Source: JAQVUB01 sp033809415 (GTDB lineage: Bacteria > Verrucomicrobiota > Lentisphaeria > Oligosphaerales > Oligosphaeraceae). Taken from it: 11,313 bases of DNA. Positions 1 to 6,607 of the stretch are shown piece after piece. Made by a program: the position numbers and the translations under genes. The stretch lies in NCBI GenBank assembly GCA_033809415.1, contig JAPXLT010000149.1, positions 1-11,313 of the forward strand. The letters are read 5' to 3'. The notes under the pieces were generated by a model. The model searched no databases, had not been told where the DNA came from, and was given only the letters and a program-made list of their open reading frames with translations. Within the stretch, counting starts at the first letter, position 1, and each line of letters opens with the position of its first letter.

Positions 1-859
1 ATGCATTCGGGTCTATGAGTGACGCGCGATATTCGCGTGGAGAACAGGCAAAATGCTTTCGAAATACATTTGAAAAGTACAGCTGATTCGTAAAGCCACA
101 GCGGTGAGACACGGTTTTGATGGGAAGTGACAGATCTTTCAACAGATGTCTGGCATACTCCATGCGTTTGGCAATCAGGTATTGAATTGGGGAAGTCTTT
201 AAATGTTTCCGGAATTGCGCTCCCAGGGTCGTCTTGCCGCATTTGGCACTCTGGCAGATGCTTTCAAGAGTAATCGGGGAAGAAAAGTTCCAGTCGATAA
301 AGGACTTGGCCAGCAACAACTCTTCCGGGAAAGGAAGCTGCGCAACCTTGCTGGAAAGAAACAACAGCAAATGATAACTGAGCGCAGCAAACTTGCGGAC
401 ATTATCCGGAGTCTTCTCCTGAGCCATCCTGAATAATTCAGCAAAAATATCGTCGAATTCAGCATCATCACAAGCTGGCAGCAAGGTGATTTTATCAAAT
501 CCGAGTCTTCCCAGATGATGCGTGAGAATCGTTCCGATGATGCCAAGATGCCTTTTTGCGCACTGCCCGGATGGACCGACAGCAAGGGTGTGTTCGCCGG
601 GAGGAATCAGAACTATTGTATTTTCCGGAATCAGATATTTTTCCTTTGCCAAAGTAACGATCATGTCTCCTTTGTCGACTCGTTGCACATCGAGATAGCT
701 GGTCAACTTGTGATGCATCCAATAGCCCTTTGGCCAAACCGAACTCCCCACAAAAGGAACCCAGAGCAAAGAAACCTCTGGAATCATAGGCGACCAGCTT
801 TCAGTGTTTTTGATGATCTTAGGCCACAGTTTTCGGTTCCATGTATCCGCACTTGACAT
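1..859 (-). CDS. AraC-family transcriptional regulator, copy 1 (last two bases of the stop lie outside the window)
   Basis: Sugar-responsive type transcription regulator acting in the cytoplasm. Reading the minus strand from ATG at 859 gives 286 residues with no interruption, ending in PNA; the first base of a TAA stop is position 1, so the gene is intact as far as seen. Residues about 1-175 form a cupin-like sensor region (motif LIPPGEHTLA near 84-93), and residues about 180-286 are the double helix-turn-helix, with the family signature around HRCGFTNQLYFSNVFRKHF and SPREYR. It aligns without gaps to the neighbouring copy at 1260-2120. About 32 residues differ, all within residues 1-176; the last 110 residues are identical. 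The Shine-Dalgarno (AGGTGA just before 859) is weaker than in copy 2. A promoter with a palindrome lies upstream. The ligand is unknown. Confidence 0.92.
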   Translation of the reverse strand, partial: MSSADTWNRKLWPKIIKNTESWSPMIPEVSLLWVPFVGSSVWPKGYWMHHKLTSYLDVQRVDKGDMIVTLAKEKYLIPENTIVLIPPGEHTLAVGPSGQCAKRHLGIIGTILTHHLGRLGFDKITLLPACDDAEFDDIFAELFRMAQEKTPDNVRKFAALSYHLLLFLSSKVAQLPFPEELLLAKSFIDWNFSSPITLESICQSAKCGKTTLGAQFRKHLKTSPIQYLIAKRMEYARHLLKDLSLPIKTVSHRCGFTNQLYFSNVFRKHFACSPREYRASLIDPNA

Positions 860-910
860 GACAATCACCTTATCCGCAAGATTTTATATGTTTTTCAGGA
901 TTTATTGTAT

Positions 911-939
911 ATTTTAGCACCAAAACTCATTTGTTTCAA
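911..939 (-). promoter_or_regulatory. predicted sigma70-like promoter of AraC copy 1 (island 1)
   Basis: On the minus strand, TTGAAA (939-934) and TAAAAT (916-911) are separated by exactly 17 bases, about 50 bases ahead of the ATG at 859. The same arrangement occurs before AraC copy 2. The -35 hexamer overlaps the palindrome at 931-947, which suggests autoregulation. Predicted by eye only. Confidence 0.6.
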
Positions 940-958
940 GAAAACAATCACATATATT
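931..958 (+). promoter_or_regulatory. palindromic operator candidate plus rightward promoter-like sequence (island 1)
   Basis: TTGTTT (931-936), spacer CAAGA, AAACAA (942-947) form an inverted repeat centred on the -35 box of AraC copy 1. Read rightward, TTGTTT and TATATT (953-958) are 16 bases apart and could be a divergent promoter. The same pair with the same spacing recurs in islands 2 and 3. No recognisable gene lies downstream here, so this rightward promoter, if active, is orphaned. Confidence 0.5.
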
Positions 959-968
959 GATATAAAAT

Positions 969-1036
969 CTGCGGATGGAAATGGACCACTTCATAACTTT
1001 TCAGGGATGCTAACACAGACATGCTGGATTGTCATA
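969..1036. repeat. 68-nt conserved leader sequence, copy a
   Basis: This stretch from CTGCGGATGGAAATGGACC to TTGTCATA matches 6511-6578 at 65 of 68 positions with no gaps. It holds no convincing reading frame of its own. It contains ATGCT at 1008-1012 and again at 1021-1025, a direct repeat of the kind some AraC proteins bind. In copy b it forms the upstream region of the pseudopilin gene; here the matching gene is missing. Confidence 0.85.
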
Positions 1037-1135
1037 TTCATTTCATGCCTTTGATCGGCCCGGCAGAAACCCGCAGCGTTTTCTCGAACGCGCCGCCGCA
1101 ATGATGGCCTGGGCTTTGAGATAACGGTCTTCAGA
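1037..1135. other. unassigned intergenic stretch
   Basis: This is the part of the 400-bp gap between the two AraC genes that is neither promoter island nor repeat. A 64-codon minus-strand frame runs through it (about 1185-991) but it has no homology I recognise, no good ribosome binding site, and it borrows its last 15 or so codons from the conserved 68-nt leader. I see no remnant of the pseudopilin that follows the equivalent leader at 6511-6578. Confidence 0.5.
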
Positions 1136-1242
1136 AAGCCATATAAGTACCAAACCGCAAATCCGCATGCGATTTCATTCGTCAAAGCAGCAATTTCTAG
1201 AAAAATTTTGCTGTCTTTTCATGCCTTTCGTGGTTAAAAAAC
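1136..1242. repeat. dispersed intergenic repeat, copy A
   Basis: This is the most diverged of three copies. Shared blocks are AAAGCC near the left end, GCGATTTCATTCGTCAAAGC in the middle (compare GCAATCCCATTACTCAAAGC in copy C) and TGCCTTTCGTGGTTAAAAAA at the right end. It lies immediately past the 3' end of AraC copy 2. It codes for nothing recognisable and carries no transposase. It may be a REP-like or other miniature non-autonomous element. Confidence 0.65.
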
Positions 1243-1259
1243 TTTTTAGCCGCCCTTTA

Positions 1260-2120
1260 TTATGCATTCGGGTCTATGAGTGACGCGCGATATTCGCGTG
1301 GAGAACAGGCAAAATGCTTTCGAAATACATTTGAAAAGTACAGCTGATTCGTAAAGCCACAGCGGTGAGACACGGTTTTGATGGGAAGCGACAGATCTTT
1401 CAAAAGATGCCTGGCATACTCCATGCGCTTGGCAATCAGGTACTGAATTGGAGATGTCTTCAAATGTTTCCGGAATTGTGCTCCCAGGGTTGTCTTGCCG
1501 CATTTGGCACTCTGGCAGATACTTTCAAGAGTAATCGGGGAAGAAAAGTTCCAGTCGATAAAGGACTTGGCCAGCAACAGCTCTTCCGGGAAAGAAAGCT
1601 GCGCGACCTTGCTGGCAAGAAACAGCAGCAAATGATAACTGAGCGCGGCAAACTTGCGAACATTTTCGGGGGTCTTCTCCTGAGCCATCCTGAATAATTC
1701 AGCAAAAATATCGTCGAATTCAGCATCATCGCAAGTTGGTAGGACGGTGATTTTATCAAATCCGAGTCTTCCCAAATGATGCGTAAGAATCGTTCCGATG
1801 ACGCCAAGATATCTTTTTTCGCAGTGTCCCGAGGGACCAGTCGCAAGAGTATATTCTCCTGGCGGAATTACAACCATCGTTTTCTCTGGAATCAGATATT
1901 TCTTCTTTGCCAAAGTAACAATCAGGTCCCCTTTGTCGACTCGTTGCACATCGAGATAGCTGGTCAATTTGTGATGCATCCAGTAGCCTTTGGGCCAAAC
2001 CGAACTCCCCACAAAACGAATCCATAGCAGGGAAACTTCCGTTATCAAAGGCAACCAGGTTTTAGGGTTTTCGTTGACCATAGGCCGTAATTTCCGGTTC
2101 CATATATCCTGATTTGACAT
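1260..2120 (-). CDS. AraC-family transcriptional regulator, copy 2
   Basis: Cytoplasmic DNA-binding regulator of 286 residues, divergent from the large hydrolase gene at 2351, which is its most likely target. The N-terminal part (about 1-175) looks like a cupin-type ligand-sensing domain (GDLIVTLAKKKYLIPEK, then IPPGEYTLATGPSGH). The C-terminal part (about 180-286) is a standard AraC double helix-turn-helix: first helix pair in the ITLESICQSAKCGKTTLGAQF region, second pair in IKTVSHRCGFTNQLYFSNVF, ending SPREYR. The start is fixed by GGAGG five bases upstream of the ATG at 2120 and by the aligned start of copy 1. It is a tandem paralogue of the gene at 1-859 (about 89% protein identity by hand count). 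Many differences in the HTH-coding part are synonymous, so both copies appear to be under selection. Confidence 0.95.
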   Translation of the reverse strand: MSNQDIWNRKLRPMVNENPKTWLPLITEVSLLWIRFVGSSVWPKGYWMHHKLTSYLDVQRVDKGDLIVTLAKKKYLIPEKTMVVIPPGEYTLATGPSGHCEKRYLGVIGTILTHHLGRLGFDKITVLPTCDDAEFDDIFAELFRMAQEKTPENVRKFAALSYHLLLFLASKVAQLSFPEELLLAKSFIDWNFSSPITLESICQSAKCGKTTLGAQFRKHLKTSPIQYLIAKRMEYARHLLKDLSLPIKTVSHRCGFTNQLYFSNVFRKHFACSPREYRASLIDPNA

Positions 2121-2172
2121 GATGACCTCCGCCTCCGTAAGATGTTATATATTTTTTCGGAATTTATTATAT

Positions 2173-2201
2173 ATTTTAGCATCATTTCTCATTTGTTTCA
2201 A
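2173..2201 (-). promoter_or_regulatory. predicted sigma70-like promoter of AraC copy 2 (island 2)
   Basis: On the minus strand, TTGAAA (2201-2196) and TAAAAT (2178-2173) are separated by 17 bases, upstream of the ATG at 2120 and its GGAGG. The hexamers and spacing are identical to those of AraC copy 1. The -35 box is inside the palindrome at 2193-2209. Confidence 0.6.
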
Positions 2202-2220
2202 GCAAACAATCACATATATT
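2193..2220 (+). promoter_or_regulatory. palindromic operator candidate and rightward promoter for the large hydrolase (island 2)
   Basis: TTGTTT (2193-2198), CAAGC, AAACAA (2204-2209) is a perfect six-base-arm inverted repeat. Rightward, TTGTTT and TATATT (2215-2220) are 16 bases apart. Transcription from here would begin about 120 bases before the hydrolase start at 2351. One site overlapping the -35 boxes of both divergent genes would let a bound AraC protein control both. The promoter call is inference; the symmetry is seen directly. Confidence 0.5.
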
Positions 2221-2337
2221 GATATGGAATCTGCGTAATTTGCAGATAAAATGGATTTGTGGATTACTTTTTTGTTTTTCATAAATACAGCACTGGTTAC
2301 TGCGATTTTTTTGCAGTATACGAATGGATGGAAAACT

Positions 2338-2343
2338 GGAGGA
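2338..2343 (+). promoter_or_regulatory. ribosome binding site deciding the start of the first hydrolase
   Basis: GGAGGA ends seven bases before ATG 2351, the best Shine-Dalgarno among three in-frame candidates (ATG 2324 has none; ATG 2384 has a GAGGA 11 bases upstream). The protein then begins MFLFL, resembling the MLFFV start of the paralogue at 7684. Confidence 0.65.
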
Positions 2344-2350
2344 TTGCCTT

Positions 2351-5300
2351 ATGTTTTTGTTTTTGTTGAGGAAGCGAATTTATATGTGCAACTTTGCGCT
2401 GATGCTTGTGATTTTTACTGGCTTTTGCAGCCTTTCGCTTTCAGCTCAAGAAGAAGGCCTGCTGCTGTATTCCAGTTTCAACAGATATACTACCACAGCG
2501 GACTTTCAAAGCAATCCGGAAGATATAGTCACTGGCATTCCAAGAGAGTTACAGCTGCGTATGCATCCTGACCTGGATGACAGGCAACCTGGTAAAAACA
2601 ATTCTGTCTGTTTGAATAATCAAGAGTATATCGGATACCCGGCATATAAAAATTTCAACCCCGCGAGAGGAAGCGTGTCGCTTTGGGTCAAGCCGATCAA
2701 CTGGCAAATGAACGACATAAAATACAACCAGGTCTTTTTTGAAGCACGCTTTACCGGATACCGCCTGTTGATCCAAAAACAACCTGCCGCAAACATCATA
2801 ACCTTGTACCTGAAAAGCAAAAACAAAAAATACCATATCAATGGAAGAGCAGAGGATTGGCTGCCCGGACAGTGGCACAACCTGGTGGCGACCTGGGATC
2901 GCAACGGCATGCAATTATACATTGATGGGAAAAACAGCCAGCTTAATTTTACAGAAGACCCGGAGCTTCCCAAAGAATCACGCTGGGGAGAAATTTGGCT
3001 TAATGCCATACGAGACTGGATAGTCAATCCGGAATGGAAAACCGCTTACGATGAATTCAAAGTCTACGACCGAGTGTTGACGGCAACGGAAGTCCTGGCC
3101 AACTACGAAAAAATTTTCCCCAGCACCGCCTTGCCTTCCAATCCGATTGTTACTGTGCCACTATCGGATTGCCCTGTAGTCTGTGACGGCATTGTCGATG
3201 CTGCTGAATGGAATGATGCGTCGCAAGTGCCCATCGTTTCTCCAATGCCGGCAAATCGCCACAACAAGGATTATTTTGCCTCGGTCAAATTGAAACACGA
3301 TGAGCAAAATTTGTATTTGGCTTTCATGGTTCCCGAGCCTGCCAGGAAGTATGACATCACAAGCCGGGACGGCGAACCCTGGTTCAATGACCTTGTCGAA
3401 TTCCACGTCATCGGCACTGACCAGGTTCAACGTCAGTTTGCGGTTAATCCGGCCGGTGCATTCTACGATTCATTGAATGGCGACAAAAAATGGAATAGCG
3501 ACGGCAAAAGCGCAGCCTCCCGCAACAAGGACAATTGGACCGCCGAGCTGGTTATACCCTGGAGTGATCTGGGAGGGAAAGGCGAGCTGCTGGCAAATTT
3601 TTGCACGTCCAGCTCTGAAGCGCAAAATCTCAATTTCACCTGGTCTGCCGTGTCCGGCCTGGCAAACGGCTTCAAGGCAAAACAGTTTTTTGGCAGGCTG
3701 AAACTTGGCCTTGCCAAGGATGCGGTTGCCATCAAATCTCTAGGCAGCTTGCAGGCTGGCAAACTGCAAGTTGCAATCGGTCTGGCACCGGCTGCTGCGG
3801 TGGACTTAAAGTTAAGCAACATGGACGGCTCGAACATCAATGCGAAAATAGACGCAGGCGGTATTTGGCAGCAAAGTTTGCCTAGCGGCATAAGCAAACT
3901 GGAACTTCGCTGCGGAGAAGCGTTTTTCTATCCCCTGACTTTTCCCGTGAACCCCCCGTTGACTGTCAACGCCACCGCTTACCCAGGAGAAAAACGACTG
4001 GTCGTGCGCCTGGACTATCGAGCCGCAAAGCTCGCTGAAAAAGAACAAAAGGGAAAAGTGTCGCTCTTGGAAAAAAACAGCGGAAAAGTTTGGGCAAGCA
4101 AAGAGTTTATGGACAAGGCTTCCGAGCAACAAGTCGAATTGCCATTACTTCCTGAGCTGCCCGACAATACGGCCTATATCATAAAGGCCGAACTCTTCAC
4201 GGAACCACCCCTGAAAGTCGAAAAAGATTTTTTCATTCCGGACATGACCCCATATGAAAAACGCATTGCGATGGATCACACCGTGCCTTCGCCTTGGAAA
4301 CCACTGCAAGTGCAGGGCAATTCCATCTCGATGTTGGATCGGGAGTACATTTTCACTGCCGGACCGCTTCCGGCACAAATCATCTCCCGAGGCGATTCAC
4401 TGCTGCAAAGTCAGCCACAGTTTGAACTTAACGGCATTCCATTAAGCTGGGAGAAAACCAAAATCGGGGTTAATCATGGTGATTATGTAGAAGTCAGTGC
4501 CGACGGCAGTTTTGCCGGTGGTAGAGTCACTGCCGCTGGTGAATTATGGTTTGATGGCATGTATAAATGGACTTTGTCGCTGGAGCCACAGGCCAGCATA
4601 ATGCTTAACCGTCTTGTCTTGCAGTGGAGTATGCCTAGTCAATTTGCCCGTTACGTTTTGTCACCCGCATACACACCCTGGAAAAACGATCAGGTACTGT
4701 TAAACTGGGATACCCGTGAATATCATTCCCTGCTGTGGTTATGCGGCATTGAGACGGGGCTTGCCTGGTGGTGCCAGTCTGACGCCAATTGGGTGCTTGA
4801 TCCTAATCAACCCAATATTATTATTCATCGTGATGGAAAAACTGTGAATGTCAACATCAATATTATGGCAAGACCAGCCGAACTCCTGAAAAAAGCGACC
4901 TACACCATGGTTTTTCAGGGAACTCCGCCAAGACCTGTGAATACTGCGCAAAGGGAGTGGACTTGGGGCAAGCCCTGGCTGCCTGTCAAGCCGGACATCT
5001 GTTTTTACGAAAATGGGCATGGTGGCAGCGGTGTCAAAGATGCCAGCAACATGCAGAATTGGACCAGTATGATTCCTGTGGACAAAACTGCTTTCCGGGA
5101 AAAGATCTGCCGGCTGCTCTCTGAGAATATGAAGAGCATTGTTTACGGAATGCCTACTCATCTGACTCGACTGGATGCGGAATACGATTATTTCTTCAAG
5201 ACCTGGTCTATGCATCCGGCAGTCACCTGGGAGGCGCAAACCGCGACAGGAGAAAAATATTTGACCGAACCCTGCTGCGCACATACCGGAGCGGGCGACT

Positions 5301-6196
5301 TGTTCGCCTACCGCATCGACAAGCTCCTGCAAGAACAACCCGAATTATTCGGGATTTACTTCGATGTCATGCACGTGAAAAACTGCGACAATCCACTGCA
5401 CGGCTGCGGCGGAATTGACTCGTTCGGCAAGAAATACTCCACTTCCGGTGCTCTGAATTTGCGCGAGTACTGCTTGCGCGTCTACAAGCTTGCCAATAAA
5501 TATGGACGTATTTTCTTGGTTCACGCCCATAATGCTTTCTTCCCTTTTGTGCACGATTTAAGCAATGGCTGGAATCCGGGCGAGGAAATGTTCACGGCGG
5601 TGCACGACAATCCCGAATGGGCCTATCTTGAGGCAATTGCCCCTGAAGCCTGGCAATCGGCGTGGAATTGCAACCTGCGCGGCGTGGAGATCCGCTTGAT
5701 GTCGCAACTCGAACGGGTTCCGCAGTGCCTTGGCTGGGGCAAAAACCAGGCCGAAAGCTTGCGTATGCGTTCTTTTGAAAACGCCTTGCATGCTTTGGCG
5801 CCCTCCGTGTTGTATGACTTTCAGGTCACCACTTTTGCCACCGAGCCGCCTGGGCATCCGATATTCAAGTACTGGAAAATTCGCAAGGACATAGGATTGG
5901 CTAAAGCCAAATTTCACGGTTACTGGTATTCTGACGCGGTCGCCTCTCGTTCTGCTAATGTCAAGGCTTCCTGGTATGAATGGGAACACCCCGCCCCCTA
6001 TAGGCGGCTGATCGGGGTGGTCAACACCGGTCGCGAAACGCAGAAAGCGGGACTTCTTATCGATTGGCACAAACTGGGACTTCCCGAGGAACCCGGCAGC
6101 TTGAAAGAGCTTTGGCAAGATAAACTGTTCAATCCGAAAGAAATCAGCGAGATCGAAATCCCCGGGCATAATTTTTTATTGCTGGGCATCGAATAG
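2351..6196 (+). CDS. large secreted modular glycoside hydrolase-like protein (LamG + CBM9-like + DUF6067/GH123-N-like core), GH1
   Basis: Predicted exported polysaccharide- or glycan-degrading enzyme of 1281 residues; the substrate is unknown. Residues 1-32 are a signal peptide (RKR n-region, hydrophobic 13-31, cleavage near SLSA-QEE). Residues about 35-255 are a LamG/concanavalin-like jellyroll (GSVSLWVKP, WHNLVATWD, LYIDGK, YDEFKVYDRVL). Residues about 270-455 are a CBM9-like module, opening with CDGIVDAAEW (278-287) and containing WTAELVIPWSDLG from 396. Residues about 455-640 are beta-rich with no recognised family. From about 640 comes a DUF6067/GH123-N-like region (GLAWWCQSDANW, 803-814; YTMVFQGTPPRP). 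The C-terminal part is barrel-like, with EPCC (973-976), GIYFD (Asp1005), HGCGG (1017-1021), HAHNAFFPFVHD (1058-1069) and PGEE (1076-1079). Asp1005 and Glu1078/1079 are candidate catalytic residues (inference). It is divergent from AraC copy 2 and paralogous to the gene at 7684. Start codons 2324 or 2384 remain possible. Confidence 0.88.
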   Translation: MFLFLLRKRIYMCNFALMLVIFTGFCSLSLSAQEEGLLLYSSFNRYTTTADFQSNPEDIVTGIPRELQLRMHPDLDDRQPGKNNSVCLNNQEYIGYPAYKNFNPARGSVSLWVKPINWQMNDIKYNQVFFEARFTGYRLLIQKQPAANIITLYLKSKNKKYHINGRAEDWLPGQWHNLVATWDRNGMQLYIDGKNSQLNFTEDPELPKESRWGEIWLNAIRDWIVNPEWKTAYDEFKVYDRVLTATEVLANYEKIFPSTALPSNPIVTVPLSDCPVVCDGIVDAAEWNDASQVPIVSPMPANRHNKDYFASVKLKHDEQNLYLAFMVPEPARKYDITSRDGEPWFNDLVEFHVIGTDQVQRQFAVNPAGAFYDSLNGDKKWNSDGKSAASRNKDNWTAELVIPWSDLGGKGELLANFCTSSSEAQNLNFTWSAVSGLANGFKAKQFFGRLKLGLAKDAVAIKSLGSLQAGKLQVAIGLAPAAAVDLKLSNMDGSNINAKIDAGGIWQQSLPSGISKLELRCGEAFFYPLTFPVNPPLTVNATAYPGEKRLVVRLDYRAAKLAEKEQKGKVSLLEKNSGKVWASKEFMDKASEQQVELPLLPELPDNTAYIIKAELFTEPPLKVEKDFFIPDMTPYEKRIAMDHTVPSPWKPLQVQGNSISMLDREYIFTAGPLPAQIISRGDSLLQSQPQFELNGIPLSWEKTKIGVNHGDYVEVSADGSFAGGRVTAAGELWFDGMYKWTLSLEPQASIMLNRLVLQWSMPSQFARYVLSPAYTPWKNDQVLLNWDTREYHSLLWLCGIETGLAWWCQSDANWVLDPNQPNIIIHRDGKTVNVNINIMARPAELLKKATYTMVFQGTPPRPVNTAQREWTWGKPWLPVKPDICFYENGHGGSGVKDASNMQNWTSMIPVDKTAFREKICRLLSENMKSIVYGMPTHLTRLDAEYDYFFKTWSMHPAVTWEAQTATGEKYLTEPCCAHTGAGDLFAYRIDKLLQEQPELFGIYFDVMHVKNCDNPLHGCGGIDSFGKKYSTSGALNLREYCLRVYKLANKYGRIFLVHAHNAFFPFVHDLSNGWNPGEEMFTAVHDNPEWAYLEAIAPEAWQSAWNCNLRGVEIRLMSQLERVPQCLGWGKNQAESLRMRSFENALHALAPSVLYDFQVTTFATEPPGHPIFKYWKIRKDIGLAKAKFHGYWYSDAVASRSANVKASWYEWEHPAPYRRLIGVVNTGRETQKAGLLIDWHKLGLPEEPGSLKELWQDKLFNPKEISEIEIPGHNFLLLGIE

Positions 6197-6214
6197 AGGC
6201 CCCCCCTTGCGAAA

Positions 6215-6247
6215 CGTCTGCTCGTTGCCTGTACCGACGAGCGGACG
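6215..6247 (+). terminator. stem-loop after the first hydrolase gene
   Basis: CGTCTGCTCGT (6215-6225) and ACGAGCGGACG (6237-6247) form an 11-pair stem with a single G-U pair and an 11-base loop, starting 19 bases after the stop codon. There is no T-run behind it, so it is not a standard intrinsic terminator. It may protect the mRNA 3' end or slow transcription into the pseudopilin region. A perfect palindrome CGCAATTGCG follows at 6249-6258. Confidence 0.55.
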
Positions 6248-6258
6248 GCGCAATTGCG

Positions 6259-6340
6259 TAAAGCCGACATTGGTACACAAGAATCTTGCCAAAGCAGCAA
6301 CCCTATAAAAATTCGTGCCTTTCCGTTGTTAAAAAAATTT
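6259..6340. repeat. dispersed intergenic repeat, copy B
   Basis: Opens with TAAAGCCGAC, then ACACAAGAATCTTGCC, CAAAGCAGCAACCCTA and ends TGCCTTTCCGTTGTTAAAAA. These blocks occur in the same order in copy C (7512-7617). Its right end abuts the truncated AraC fragment at 6351, so it marks one edge of a deletion. No coding content. Confidence 0.75.
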
Positions 6341-6350
6341 CGTTGCGCGC

Positions 6351-6389
6351 AGACCGTAATTTCCGGCTCCATATATCCGTGCTCGACAT
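6351..6389 (-). pseudogene. truncated AraC regulator, first 13 codons only
   Basis: From ATG at 6389 the minus strand reads MSSTDIWSRKLRS, matching the first 12-13 residues of the two AraC copies (MSSADTWNRKLW and MSNQDIWNRKLR). Then homology stops and the frame runs through unrelated repeat DNA to a stop after 28 codons. A GGAGA site precedes the start and the whole AraC promoter island lies upstream, so this is the stump of a third AraC gene. Its loss left the repeat that normally sits beyond the gene's 3' end directly against codon 13. It is very unlikely to be functional. Confidence 0.8.
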
Positions 6390-6441
6390 GATGATCTCCG
6401 CATCCGTAAAATTTTATATATTTTGTCGGAATTTATTATAT

Positions 6442-6470
6442 ATTTTTGCATCATTCTTTATTTGTTTCAA
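6442..6470 (-). promoter_or_regulatory. relict leftward AraC promoter (island 3)
   Basis: TTGAAA (6470-6465) and AAAAAT (6447-6442) on the minus strand keep the 17-base spacing of islands 1 and 2, but the first base of the -10 box (T in both intact copies) has become A. This fits relaxed selection after the AraC gene was lost. Confidence 0.5.
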
Positions 6471-6489
6471 GAAGACAATCACATATATT
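6462..6489 (+). promoter_or_regulatory. palindromic operator candidate and rightward promoter for the pseudopilin (island 3)
   Basis: TTGTTT (6462-6467), CAAGA, AGACAA (6473-6478) is the same inverted repeat with one changed base. TATATT (6484-6489) stands 16 bases from TTGTTT, as in the other islands. Transcription from here would give a leader of about 110 bases before the pseudopilin start at 6608, including the conserved 68-nt segment. Confidence 0.5.
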
Positions 6490-6510
6490 ACTATAAGAAA
6501 TAAAGAAAAT

Positions 6511-6578
6511 CTGCGGATGGAAACGGACCACTTCATAACTTTTCAGGGATGCTAACACAGACATGCTGATTTGTCATA
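6511..6578. repeat. 68-nt conserved leader sequence, copy b
   Basis: Matches 969-1036 at 65 of 68 positions. It sits between the rightward promoter of island 3 and the pseudopilin ribosome binding site, so it would be the 5' untranslated region of that mRNA. The ATGCT direct repeat (6550-6554, 6563-6567) is kept. It could be an additional AraC site or an RNA element; nothing in the sequence decides between these. Confidence 0.85.
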
Positions 6579-6607
6579 ATTCTCTTCAACAATAAGGAGG
6601 TTTGCAC

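Noticed and set aside
203..856. Plus-strand frames of 77-113 codons opposite the AraC gene
   Set aside because: They are shadows of the AraC coding sequence; the equivalent frames reappear over the second copy, as expected from duplication, and they lack ribosome binding sites.
1..859. AraC copy 1 as a pseudogene, because it reaches the window edge without a complete stop
   Set aside because: Hand translation gives 286 uninterrupted codons aligned gap-free to the intact copy, and the first base of the matching TAA is present at position 1.
991..1185. 64-codon minus-strand frame between the AraC genes
   Set aside because: Its end lies in the 68-nt leader, which supplies the same C-terminal VCVSIPEKL to an unrelated frame at 6533-6949; no homology and no Shine-Dalgarno.
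2251..2571. 106-codon plus-strand frame beginning with a hydrophobic segment ahead of GH1
   Set aside because: It overlaps the signal peptide and LamG coding part of GH1 in another frame; no ribosome binding site or family match.
4739..6169. Long minus-strand frames of about 200 codons inside GH1
   Set aside because: They are antisense shadows over strongly conserved coding DNA; GH2 confirms the plus-strand frame by protein-level conservation.
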